DNA of 6,161 nucleotides from an uncultured Oscillospiraceae bacterium (GCA_958426425.1 CATZYY010000142.1:1-6161), one strand, 5' to 3'. Shown: positions 1-5,951, numbered from the stretch's first letter. Made by a program: numbers and translations. The notes: generated by a model from the sequence alone, not told the origin.

Positions 1-242
1 AGGAGGACTGGCAGGACTGCTTGGCGGAGATTCCTGCCGTCACCCAGGAGGACCGGCTGACGCTGCAGGCCCTGCTGGAGGCCCTGGGGGACCAGGAGCG
101 GCAGATCGTCGTCCTCCACGCCTTGAGCGGACTGAAGCACCGGGAAATCGCCGCCATGCTGTCTCTGCCGCTTCCCACTGTTCTGTCCAAATACAACCGG
201 GCTTTGAAAAAGCTCCAGCTTGCATGGAAGGAGGCCAACTGA
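1..242 (+). CDS. sigma-70 family (ECF-like) RNA polymerase sigma factor, C-terminal part
   Basis: Only the last 79 residues are present; the frame is open to the left edge, so the gene starts outside the window. The visible part is sigma region 4: a helix with the segment LGDQERQIVVLHALSGLKHREIA, then the helix-turn-helix AAMLSLPLPTVLSKYNRALKKL that in this family recognises the -35 element. It ends with a short tail (QLAWKEAN) and a TGA. The short form and the variable linker before region 4 fit an ECF-type factor rather than a housekeeping sigma or canonical SigI, though regions 2 and 3 cannot be seen. The next gene, a membrane anti-sigma factor, begins one base after the stop, which argues for co-transcription and for this sigma being its target. 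An internal TTG at position 21 is not needed as a start, because upstream codons continue in frame. Confidence 0.85.
   Translation, partial: EDWQDCLAEIPAVTQEDRLTLQALLEALGDQERQIVVLHALSGLKHREIAAMLSLPLPTVLSKYNRALKKLQLAWKEAN
228..234 (+). promoter_or_regulatory. ribosome binding site of the anti-sigma gene
   Basis: AAGGAGG lies inside the last codons of the sigma gene, nine bases before the ATG at 244. It decides the start of the anti-sigma factor in favour of 244 and supports coupled translation of the two genes. Confidence 0.85.
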
Positions 243-243
243 T

Positions 244-1989
244 ATGGACAATATTTCCGAGCAGGAAATCCACCAGCGGCTGCGCACCGCCGTGGATCAT
301 GCCGCGCCGGACCCGTGGGATCGCATCGCGGCCTCCTGTAAGGCCCAGAAAGGAACCGTGATTCCCATGTCCGAGTACAAAAAGCCCCGCAGGCGCTGGG
401 CGCCCATGGCCGTGGCCGCCGCTTTGGCCGTGGTGTGCTGTGTCTTTGGCGTGACCAGCTGGCGCAGCGCCAACGCCGTGGCCTCCGTAGTCTCCCTGGA
501 CGTAAACCCCAGCATCCAGCTGCAGGTCAGCAAAAGTGAAAAAGTGCTCTCCGCCGACGCCCTGAACCAGGACGCGGAGGTAATTCTGGAGGGTATGGAC
601 CTCAAAGGTACTCAACTGAAGGTGGCGGTCAACGCTATCGTGGGCTCCCTGCTGCAAAACGGCTATCTGGACCGGCTGTCCTCCGCCATTTTGATCTCCG
701 TGGAGGACGACGATTCCCTCCGGGCCGCCCGGCTGGAGAGCGATCTGACCGCTGAGGTGGGCACCGCCCTGCAGAATGCCTCCGCAGGCGCCGCCGTCCT
801 CAGCCAGATCTTCGCTACCGACGCCGCTCTGGAGTCCCAGGCCCAGAGCAGCAGCATCTCTGTGGGCAAGGCCGCCATGATTCGGGACATCCAGGCGCTC
901 AACGGAGCGCTGGACTTTGACGCCCTGTCCGTTCTATCGGTGGAGGAGCTCAAGCAGCTGCGGGAGATCGGCGCCCCGGCCATACCCATCGGCAAGGATG
1001 CCGCGGCGGCTGCCGCCGCGGCCTATGCCGGCCTCTCCTCCTACGATTTTGCCGACGTAGACCCGGAGCTGGACGAGTATCCCGCCCACTACGAGGTGGA
1101 GCTGATCACCGCCCAGGGCGAATTTGACTACGATGTGGACGCCTGGACCGGCGAGATTCTCAAGGGGCCCGCCAGCGTGGCGGGCGGCACCGGCGGCACT
1201 TCCTCCAGCGGGACCACCGGCGGCATCAGCGCCGACAAGGCCAGGTCCATCGCCCTGACCGACGCCGGAATCAGCGAGAGCGACGCTCTGGGCCTGCGGG
1301 TCAAGCAGGACTGGGACGACGGCGTGGCCCTCTACGAGGTGGAGTTCCGCTCCGGCGGCGCCGAGTATGAATACGACATTCGCCTTTCCGACGGCGCCAT
1401 TCTCAAGTCCGAGCGGGACGCGGACAACAACTACACCTACTTTGCGGCCTCCTCCGGCTCCGGTGCCCTGATCGGTGAGGCTGCCGCCAAAACCGCCGCC
1501 CTCCAGCATGCCGGGGTCAGCGAGAGCCAGACCTCCTACCTCTCCTGTCAGCTGGAGTACGATGACGGCCGGCTGGAATGCTACGAGGTGGAGTTCCGCT
1601 CCGGCAGCACTGAATACGAGTACGAGATTGGGCCCTATGACGGCGCCATCTGGAAGGCAGAGCGGGAAACTCACGGTTCCGCCGCCGCTGCCGGCGCTTC
1701 CGCAGCCATCTCCGGAAATACCGCCGGCGGCAGCAGCTCTGCCGGAACCGCCTCTGGAAACACTTCCTCCAGTGTCTCCTCCTTCATCAGCGCGGAGGCC
1801 GCCAAGGCCGCCGCACTCAGCCACGCCGGGGTCAGTACCGCCCAGGTGCGGGAGATGGAGTGCAAACTGGACGAGGACGACGGCATCGATGTCTACGAGA
1901 TCGAGTTCAAATCCGCTCAAATGGAGTATGAATACGAGATCGACGCCTACACCGGCGCCATCTTAAAGGCGGAGCAGGACTGGGACTGA
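244..1989 (+). CDS. RsgI-like transmembrane anti-sigma factor with four PepSY-like repeats
   Basis: The protein has 581 residues. Residues 1-50 are a charged cytoplasmic segment (APDPWDRI and KGTVIPM motifs) that probably holds the sigma-binding part. Residues about 53-73 form one transmembrane helix. Just outside the membrane, residues 80-115 contain VVSLDVNPSIQLQV, the hallmark of the RsgI juxtamembrane domain; in characterised clostridial RsgI proteins the Asn-Pro bond (here N88-P89) is cut autocatalytically as a step in signalling. A mostly helical region follows to about 250. Four PepSY-like repeats come next (about 250-308, 328-390, 409-474, 515-578), each ending in a YEVEF..EYEYEI..Y.GAILK pattern and separated by Ser/Gly/Ala linkers. 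The extracytoplasmic part is strongly acidic. The ATG at 244 is preferred over the TTG at 220 because AAGGAGG (228-234) sits nine bases before it. No canonical RsgI N-terminal domain is evident. Ligand unknown. Confidence 0.86.
   Translation: MDNISEQEIHQRLRTAVDHAAPDPWDRIAASCKAQKGTVIPMSEYKKPRRRWAPMAVAAALAVVCCVFGVTSWRSANAVASVVSLDVNPSIQLQVSKSEKVLSADALNQDAEVILEGMDLKGTQLKVAVNAIVGSLLQNGYLDRLSSAILISVEDDDSLRAARLESDLTAEVGTALQNASAGAAVLSQIFATDAALESQAQSSSISVGKAAMIRDIQALNGALDFDALSVLSVEELKQLREIGAPAIPIGKDAAAAAAAAYAGLSSYDFADVDPELDEYPAHYEVELITAQGEFDYDVDAWTGEILKGPASVAGGTGGTSSSGTTGGISADKARSIALTDAGISESDALGLRVKQDWDDGVALYEVEFRSGGAEYEYDIRLSDGAILKSERDADNNYTYFAASSGSGALIGEAAAKTAALQHAGVSESQTSYLSCQLEYDDGRLECYEVEFRSGSTEYEYEIGPYDGAIWKAERETHGSAAAAGASAAISGNTAGGSSSAGTASGNTSSSVSSFISAEAAKAAALSHAGVSTAQVREMECKLDEDDGIDVYEIEFKSAQMEYEYEIDAYTGAILKAEQDWD
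1332..1356 (+). repeat. 25-bp direct repeat, copy 1 (inside PepSY repeat 2)
   Basis: These 25 bases, encoding YEVEFRSG, recur exactly at 1581-1605, 249 bases (83 codons) downstream and in frame. Flanking codons differ at synonymous positions (GAGTATGAATAC against GAATACGAGTAC), so the PepSY-like modules probably arose by internal duplication and then diverged, leaving this identical core. Confidence 0.85.
1581..1605 (+). repeat. 25-bp direct repeat, copy 2 (inside PepSY repeat 3)
   Basis: Exact copy of the 25 bases at 1332-1356, at the same place in the next PepSY-like module. The first and fourth modules carry related but not identical sequence here (YEVELITA and YEIEFKSA). Confidence 0.85.
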
Positions 1990-2015
1990 CCGGTGTTCCC
2001 GGGTTCCCTCCACGC

Positions 2016-2061
2016 AAAAAAGCAGCCGCTCCCGGACCAAAATGGTCCGGGAGCGGCTTTT
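2016..2061. terminator. bidirectional intrinsic terminator between convergent operons
   Basis: A perfect 16-bp stem (2024-2039 with 2043-2058) closes an AAA loop. On the plus strand it is followed by TTTT (2058-2061). On the minus strand it is followed, two bases on, by six T (the A run at 2016-2021). It lies 35 bases after the anti-sigma stop and 53 bases after the stop of the convergent YjdF-like gene, so one structure can serve both. Confidence 0.9.
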
Positions 2062-2113
2062 GACATGCTGAAATAGCGGTGCGCAGCGCTCCGTCAAGAG
2101 ATACAAGGTTCTT

Positions 2114-3061
2114 TCAGCCCTCCGGCTGGGGCGGCGCATCCGGCGGCGGAGCCGTCTCCGGTGTCTGGGCGGTCGCTTCCTCCGGCAGAATCCCTGCCTC
2201 CTCCATGGCCTGGCGAAGGTAGTCATGGTCCTCCGTCTTGCGGCTGGGGACAAAGTTTTGGGCCGGAGTCCGTTTTTTACCCTTGCTCTTGGCGTAGAAA
2301 AAGCCGGTGACGGAGAACACCACCGCTCCGATGAAATTCACGAACAAGTCTTTCATGGTGTCAATAATGCCGATGTCCAGATAGCCGCCCAGGCCCAGGG
2401 CTTCACCGTTGATAGTGACCTCCTGGATATCCGAGATGGTGACCACCTTATTGGAGCGGGTAGTGTCCAGAGCCACGGTATGCAGGGCGTGGACAACGGT
2501 ATCCTTCTGCATATCGGTGCCGAAGAAGTAATCCATGGAAAACTCGAAAAACTCCCACAGCACGCCGATGGTCATGGAGAAGCAGAAGGCCACCAGCGCC
2601 AAAAACAGCGGAGACAGGTCGAAGGTCAGCCGCTCGTCGTCATTGAGCAGCATAACCATGGAAAAGCCCACCGCCGCGGCCAGAAATCCGTTGAGGGTAT
2701 GGAGCATGGTGTCCCAGTTGGGCACCACCACGTAGAAGGCGTTGACCTCCCCCAGGATCTCCGCCGCGAAGATAAAGCACAAAATGGTGATTTCCAGAGC
2801 CGGGGGCAGCTCAATCCTCAGCTTCACCTGAATCCAGCTGGGCACGTATAAAAGCAGCAGCGCCAAGGCGCAGAAGAAGGCGCTTTCATAGTTGCCCAGC
2901 ATAATCTGACGGACCAGGGTCACGATCACCAGCGCCCGCAGTACGGCGAAGACAATGAAAGAACTCCTATGCTCCCGCAGTTCCATGGCCATGGCCTGCC
3001 GAAAGCTGCGCTTTTCCCGCTTTTTCAGTCGCTTTCTCGCTTTTTTCTCTTCTCTGGTCAT
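2114..3061 (-). CDS. multi-pass membrane protein, YjdF/DUF2238-like
   Basis: The protein has 315 residues and about six hydrophobic segments (roughly 34-52, 59-77, 88-110, 119-139, 150-168, 236-256). The N-terminus is very basic (KKARKRLKKREKR, residues 6-18) and probably cytoplasmic. The C-terminal tail (about 295-315) is Pro/Ala-rich and looks disordered. Conserved-looking polar residues sit in or beside the membrane: WDTMLHTLNG (D117, H121), GVLWEFFEF (E170, E173) and GYLDIGIIDTMKD (D229, D234, D238). This spacing of Asp/His, Glu and Asp motifs resembles the uncharacterised YjdF/DUF2238 family, and that assignment is from memory of the pattern. No function is known. The start is supported by AAGGAGG at 3073-3079, eleven bases away. 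It is last in the operon, three bases after the diesterase gene. A transporter or membrane enzyme role cannot be separated from sequence alone. Confidence 0.8.
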   Translation of the reverse strand: MTREEKKARKRLKKREKRSFRQAMAMELREHRSSFIVFAVLRALVIVTLVRQIMLGNYESAFFCALALLLLYVPSWIQVKLRIELPPALEITILCFIFAAEILGEVNAFYVVVPNWDTMLHTLNGFLAAAVGFSMVMLLNDDERLTFDLSPLFLALVAFCFSMTIGVLWEFFEFSMDYFFGTDMQKDTVVHALHTVALDTTRSNKVVTISDIQEVTINGEALGLGGYLDIGIIDTMKDLFVNFIGAVVFSVTGFFYAKSKGKKRTPAQNFVPSRKTEDHDYLRQAMEEAGILPEEATAQTPETAPPPDAPPQPEG

Positions 3062-3064
3062 GGC

Positions 3065-3886
3065 TCACGACCCCTCCTTCGGGTCAAATCCCTCGAAAAT
3101 GGGCAGGGCACCCAATCGCTCCGTCTCCATCAGTTCCTCCCGGGTGCAGATGGTCCACAGGGCAGTCCGCCCGCCCCACAGCCGCCACAGCGCCAGGGGA
3201 ATCATCCGCCGGTCCCGGTAGCGGCAGGCCACAAAATCCGGCCGGGTCAATCCGTTGCACAGCAGGGCCGTCAGGGCCAGGCGGTTGCGCAAGGGCTGGT
3301 CCTCTCCCCGGCGCAGGAAGTCCTGGGTCAGCTGTCCCCGCAGCACCTCCGGCCGGTTTCGCCGCAGCCACCAGAGGCACCGGGGGTCAAAACTCTCAAT
3401 ACAGTAGTCTGCACCGAAGCGGTCCAGACATTCCAGGGTTTTTTCGCACAGCCGGGCATGGTTGCCGCCGGCGGCCTTCAGCTCCACCACCAGAGGTCCC
3501 CGGCCCTCAAACAGGGGCGCCACCTGCTCCAAAAAGGGGATGGGCTCGCCGCTGTCCGCCAGGCGCAGCTTCCCCAGCTCCGCCGCCGTCAGGTCCTCCA
3601 CTTGGCCCTCCACTCCGCACATGCGGACAAGGCTGTGGTCGTGAAAAACCGCCAGATGGCCGTCCGCCGTCAGGTGGACGTCCAGCTCCGCGCCGCAGCC
3701 TGCCTCCGCCGCCCGGCGGAAGGCGGAGAGGGAGTTTTCCGGCACGCCGGGGCCATGGAGCCCCCGGTGGGCAAACCGGGCCCCCTCCAATCGCTCCCAG
3801 CCCGGCTGGTGGTTCCGCCCGTGAAGGACCGCCCAGGTCACAGCCCCGGCGGCCACAGGCACCAGCACGCCTTTCCAAAGTCTCAT
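3065..3886 (-). CDS. membrane-anchored glycerophosphodiester phosphodiesterase
   Basis: The 273-residue protein belongs to the GDPD family (TIM-barrel), which splits glycerophosphodiesters into glycerol-3-phosphate and an alcohol. The family signature is clear: HRG at 40-42, PENSLSAF at 49-56, ELDVHLTADG at 67-76 and FHD at 81-83. H40 and H82 are the expected acid/base pair; E67, D69 and E135 (in VVELK) are the expected metal ligands. Residues about 4-21 form one hydrophobic helix after MRLWK, with no cleavage site evident, so the catalytic domain is probably anchored and likely faces outward. The usual end motif GI.TD.P is replaced by IFEGFDP (263-269), a mild divergence. The ATG overlaps the stop of the upstream phosphatase gene by four bases (ATGA), and GGGAGG lies seven bases before it. 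Substrate head group cannot be told. Confidence 0.92.
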   Translation of the reverse strand: MRLWKGVLVPVAAGAVTWAVLHGRNHQPGWERLEGARFAHRGLHGPGVPENSLSAFRRAAEAGCGAELDVHLTADGHLAVFHDHSLVRMCGVEGQVEDLTAAELGKLRLADSGEPIPFLEQVAPLFEGRGPLVVELKAAGGNHARLCEKTLECLDRFGADYCIESFDPRCLWWLRRNRPEVLRGQLTQDFLRRGEDQPLRNRLALTALLCNGLTRPDFVACRYRDRRMIPLALWRLWGGRTALWTICTREELMETERLGALPIFEGFDPKEGS

Positions 3887-4686
3887 TTCCGTGCCTCCCG
3901 GATGGCGGCCAGCAGTGCCGCCATGTCTTGATAAATGGCCGTAGGCGGGGTGGGGCTGTGGGCGGCATCCGCCGCCGTGGCCTCCCCGGTCAGCACCAGG
4001 GCCGTATCCACCCCGGCGTTGATGCCGCAGGCGATGTCCGTATACAGCCGGTCTCCCACCATCAATGCCTCCTCAGGCGCGCAGCCGGTCTGCTCCAGGG
4101 CAAGATGAATCATGGTGGGGTCCGGCTTGCCGATATAGCAGGGCTCCCGCCCCACGGCGTTGACCAGCATCTGACAGATGGAACCGCAGTCCGGCATGAA
4201 GCCGTAAAGGGTGGGGCAGGCCAAGTCCGGATTGGTGGCCAAAAAGTCCGCCCCCCGGCACAGCAGCCGACAGGCATCCTCGATCTTTCCATAAGTTAGC
4301 TCCGTATCAAAGCCCACCAGCACCGCCGCTATGTCCTCATCCGGCGTCTCCCGGATGTCAAAGCCCGCCTGCCGCAGCTGACGGCGGAAGGATTCCGTTC
4401 CCACTACAAAATATGCCTCCCCCGCCGGCCGCCGGGTGTGCAGATAGTGTACCGTGGCCTCCACGGCGGTGAGAAATTCCTCCCGCCGCGCCGCCACGCC
4501 CAGCCGCCGCATCTTCTCCAGTCCCGCGTCCACACCTCGGGAGGAGTTGTTGGTGAGATACCGCACGGCGCCGCCGTGGGAGCGCACATCCTCCAGAAAC
4601 TCCGCCGCCCCAGGCAGCAGGGAATCCTCCAGATAGATGGTGCCGTCCAGGTCCAGCAAAAACAGCCGCTTACTGGCCAAATTCAC
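3883..4686 (-). CDS. HAD-IIA family phosphatase (NagD/AraL/phosphoglycolate-phosphatase-like)
   Basis: The 267-residue protein has all four HAD motifs: DLDGT at 12-16 (nucleophile D12, acid/base D14), TNNSS at 45-49, the lysine in GKPDP at 186-190 (K187), and GDRLYTDI at 211-218 (D212, D217). The cap between motifs II and III carries the subclass IIA marks VVGTESF, ATNPDLACPT and PDCGSI. Length is normal for the group, which removes phosphate from small sugar or polyol phosphates in the cytoplasm. Members include NagD, AraL, phosphoglycolate phosphatases and the mycobacterial glycerol-3-phosphate phosphatase Rv1692; the substrate is not readable here. Its coupling to a glycerophosphodiesterase makes glycerol-3-phosphate a reasonable candidate. 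The start is a GTG at 4686, with AAAGGGGG (4695-4702) eight bases upstream. It is the first gene of the operon. Confidence 0.92.
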   Translation of the reverse strand: MNLASKRLFLLDLDGTIYLEDSLLPGAAEFLEDVRSHGGAVRYLTNNSSRGVDAGLEKMRRLGVAARREEFLTAVEATVHYLHTRRPAGEAYFVVGTESFRRQLRQAGFDIRETPDEDIAAVLVGFDTELTYGKIEDACRLLCRGADFLATNPDLACPTLYGFMPDCGSICQMLVNAVGREPCYIGKPDPTMIHLALEQTGCAPEEALMVGDRLYTDIACGINAGVDTALVLTGEATAADAAHSPTPPTAIYQDMAALLAAIREARK

Positions 4687-4714
4687 ACCCGTATCCCCCT
4701 TTCACAATGGTGCC

Positions 4715-4743
4715 AGCATACCATAAAGCAGCTCCACTTGCAA
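4715..4743 (-). promoter_or_regulatory. candidate promoter of the phosphatase-diesterase operon
   Basis: On the minus strand TTGCAA (4743-4738; 4 of 6 to TTGACA) is separated by 17 bases from TATGCT (4720-4715; 4 of 6 to TATAAT). A TG one base before the -10 makes it an extended -10. It sits 29 bases before the GTG start and just downstream of the hairpin that closes the preceding operon. Transcription would begin near 4708. Confidence 0.5.
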
Positions 4744-4773
4744 GGGAAGCAGGGCCTCACGCAATGCGTAAAC

Positions 4774-4805
4774 AGCCGGGCGGGATTCTTTCATCCCGCC
4801 CGGCT
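4774..4805 (-). terminator. GC-rich hairpin, probable terminator of the Xre-DUF3169 operon
   Basis: A perfect 13-bp, almost all GC stem (4774-4786 with 4793-4805) closes a six-base loop. It starts 14 bases after the stop of the 25-codon frame. The tail on the minus strand reads GTTTACGCATT, a weak T run, so termination may be partial and some read-through into the phosphatase operon is possible. Confidence 0.6.
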
Positions 4806-4819
4806 GGAGGATATTGTTT

Positions 4820-4897
4820 TCAGCTGCGCTTCTTTTCTCCCCGGCACAGCAGCATTGTGCAGGCAACCAGTACCGCAATGACAAGCGTCGTGTCCAT
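4820..4897 (-). CDS. candidate 25-residue single-helix membrane peptide
   Basis: Not a recognised gene. The frame reads MDTTLVIAVLVACTMLLCRG then EKKRS and a TGA. Residues about 4-18 form one hydrophobic helix, with a basic tail (R19, K22, K23, R24) that would lie in the cytoplasm. The ATG shares one base with the TAA stop of the DUF3169 gene (TAATG), and a purine-rich AAGGGGGG lies about nine bases before it inside the end of that gene. The frame stops 14 bases before a strong hairpin, so it fills the space between the DUF3169 gene and its terminator. Translational coupling, a ribosome site and a membrane-type composition all favour a real small protein. At this length chance cannot be excluded. 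A regulator or partner of the DUF3169 protein is the natural guess. Confidence 0.5.
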   Translation of the reverse strand: MDTTLVIAVLVACTMLLCRGEKKRS

Positions 4898-5655
4898 TAC
4901 CCATGTCCCCCCTTCCGGCTCAGTCGAATCGTCTCCAGAGTGTAGGTAATCTGTAAGACGCCGAAGATGATCAGCACCGGCACCGCCGGCAGCAGTCCCG
5001 TGTCAAAGGCAAAGTGGAGGACCATCAGGGCCACCCACAGCCACAGGCTCACCTTTGTAACCGCCTGATAGGCTTTGTAGCAGGCCTGCCCGATCTGCCG
5101 CCGCTCCGACTCATCGCAGCTGTCCAGCCACTTTTTCTGGAACTTCATGTCGTAGACGCTGCCCCGCTTCTCCGGATTGATCTTCTTTGTCAGGTCCACA
5201 ACCTTTTGCTGCAGCACTGTGGCCACGCCTACGCCCGCAAAGAATTCCACGATAAAGGCCCCCATGGCCACGGGACCCGAGGCGTAGACCACCGCCACGG
5301 AGAAGAAGAACAGGTCCCACAGCAGCGTCACGGCGGACATCAGCAGCGCCCAGCTGAGCTGTTCTTCCGCGCTGTCAATGGAATCCTCATCCTCGCCGTC
5401 CCAGGCCCTGTAAAGGACCTTTGCCTTGGCATACAGCCACCAGCCAACACCCAGAGCAACGCCGTTCGTCACAGGAATCCCCCAAGGGGCGGAGGCCGTC
5501 AGAACCGCGGCCAGCACCTGCCGCACCCCGTCGGAGAGGCTGCCTGCGTTCATAAAACCGGCCGCAAAGCCCAGCACACCGCCGAAAAGTCCGGCCCCCA
5601 GAATGGTCAGGAAAAACTTTGGCAGGGCCCTGCGGTTATCACTCTTGATTTTCAT
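4897..5655 (-). CDS. DUF3169 family membrane protein
   Basis: The protein has 252 residues from the ATG at 5655, with about six hydrophobic segments (roughly 13-34, 46-76 in one or two passes, 101-125, 129-150, 203-221, 224-243). Between the fourth and fifth lies a soluble, charged stretch with PEKRGSVYDMKFQKKW (161-176) and CDESERRQIGQACYKAY (180-196), the pattern I associate with DUF3169. That family has no established function and is often found beside a small Xre regulator, as here. Two upstream in-frame ATGs (5664 and 5673) exist, but AGGAGG at 5665-5670 is nine bases before 5655 and directly abuts or overlaps the other two, so 5655 is chosen. The gene overlaps the end of the regulator gene by 17 bases and ends in TAATG, sharing a base with the next small frame. 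It is presumably controlled by the upstream regulator. Confidence 0.82.
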   Translation of the reverse strand: MKIKSDNRRALPKFFLTILGAGLFGGVLGFAAGFMNAGSLSDGVRQVLAAVLTASAPWGIPVTNGVALGVGWWLYAKAKVLYRAWDGEDEDSIDSAEEQLSWALLMSAVTLLWDLFFFSVAVVYASGPVAMGAFIVEFFAGVGVATVLQQKVVDLTKKINPEKRGSVYDMKFQKKWLDSCDESERRQIGQACYKAYQAVTKVSLWLWVALMVLHFAFDTGLLPAVPVLIIFGVLQITYTLETIRLSRKGGHG

Positions 5656-5863
5656 GGTCCCCATCCTCCTCATAGGAAAAAATGTTCTCCACGGCGACGC
5701 CGCAGATCTTGGCCAGTTTCAGCGCTAATGTCACCGACGGCGAATAGTCCCCCCGCTCGATCTGGCTGATGGTCTGCCGGGACACGCCCGCCAGCCGTCC
5801 CATCTCCTGCTGGTTCACTCCCAGCCGAGCACGATGCTCCTTGAGTCGATTGTAAAGGGGCAT
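5639..5863 (-). CDS. small Xre-family transcriptional regulator
   Basis: The 74-residue protein is essentially one Cro/CI-type helix-turn-helix domain (about residues 5-63). Q18-Q19 and E20-M21-GRLAGVSRQTISQIERGDYSPS form helices 2 and 3, and the closing ALKLAKICGVAVENIFSY is typical of the short YgzD/YozG-like group. The tail (EEDGDHENQE) is acidic, and there is no sensor domain. Such proteins bind DNA as dimers and commonly repress their own operon. The gene is first in its operon and overlaps the DUF3169 gene by 17 bases. GGGAGG (5870-5875) lies six bases before the ATG. Upstream are a good promoter and three copies of an inverted repeat, which are probably its operators. Toxin-antitoxin use is less likely, since the partner is a multi-pass membrane protein. 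Confidence 0.92.
   Translation of the reverse strand: MPLYNRLKEHRARLGVNQQEMGRLAGVSRQTISQIERGDYSPSVTLALKLAKICGVAVENIFSYEEDGDHENQE
5665..5670 (-). promoter_or_regulatory. ribosome binding site that fixes the DUF3169 start
   Basis: AGGAGG on the minus strand, within the end of the regulator gene, nine bases before ATG 5655. The in-frame ATG at 5664 begins right after it and the one at 5673 precedes it, so neither can use it. Confidence 0.8.
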
Positions 5864-5878
5864 GGCTTACCTCCCATC

Positions 5879-5896
5879 TGACAACTTTTTCTGTCA
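5879..5896. promoter_or_regulatory. inverted-repeat operator copy 1 (in the leader)
   Basis: TGACAA, six bases, CTGTCA: one mismatch from the TGACAA-N6-TTGTCA pattern. Its centre is about 21 bp (two turns) from copy 2. It lies between the predicted transcription start and the ribosome site of the regulator gene. Confidence 0.6.
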
Positions 5897-5899
5897 AGT

Positions 5900-5917
5900 T
5901 GACAATGATCCTTGTCA
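5900..5917. promoter_or_regulatory. inverted-repeat operator copy 2 (at the transcription start)
   Basis: TGACAA TGATCC TTGTCA, with perfect 6-bp arms. The spacer shares GATCC with copy 3. It covers the predicted start of transcription, where a bound dimer would block initiation. Confidence 0.75.
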
Positions 5918-5922
5918 TTCAC

Positions 5923-5951
5923 AGCATATCATTGACAACGATCCTTGTCAA
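5923..5951 (-). promoter_or_regulatory. promoter of the Xre-DUF3169 operon
   Basis: On the minus strand a consensus TTGACA (5951-5946) is 17 bases from TATGCT (5928-5923), which is preceded by TG one base upstream (extended -10). Transcription would start near 5916, leaving a leader of about 53 bases. The -35 lies inside operator copy 3, and the predicted start lies inside or beside copy 2. Confidence 0.75.

Noticed and set aside
220..243. The upstream TTG start for the anti-sigma gene
   Set aside because: It would overlap the sigma gene end and lacks a ribosome site, whereas AAGGAGG is ideally placed for the ATG at 244.
934..1920. A 328-codon open frame on the minus strand opposite the anti-sigma gene
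   Set aside because: It is a low-complexity Gly/Ala/Val-rich shadow of the GC-rich PepSY coding sequence with no recognisable domain. The plus-strand product has clear domains and a ribosome site.
2969..3931. A 320-codon open frame on the plus strand opposite the diesterase gene
   Set aside because: Its Gln/Pro/His/Arg-rich composition is typical of an antisense shadow. The opposite strand encodes an intact GDPD with its catalytic residues.
4702..4884. A 60-codon frame on the minus strand between the DUF3169 and phosphatase genes
   Set aside because: It reads through the GC-rich hairpin and the candidate promoter of the next operon. The coupled 25-codon frame in another register explains the start of this region better.
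5014..5769. A 251-codon open frame on the plus strand opposite the DUF3169 and Xre genes
   Set aside because: It has His/Gln/Gly/Arg-rich shadow composition and lies antisense to two genes with family motifs.
5892..5897. A second consensus TTGACA on the minus strand as a -35 element
   Set aside because: Seventeen bases downstream is the purine-rich ribosome site rather than a -10. The hexamer is better explained as part of operator copy 1.
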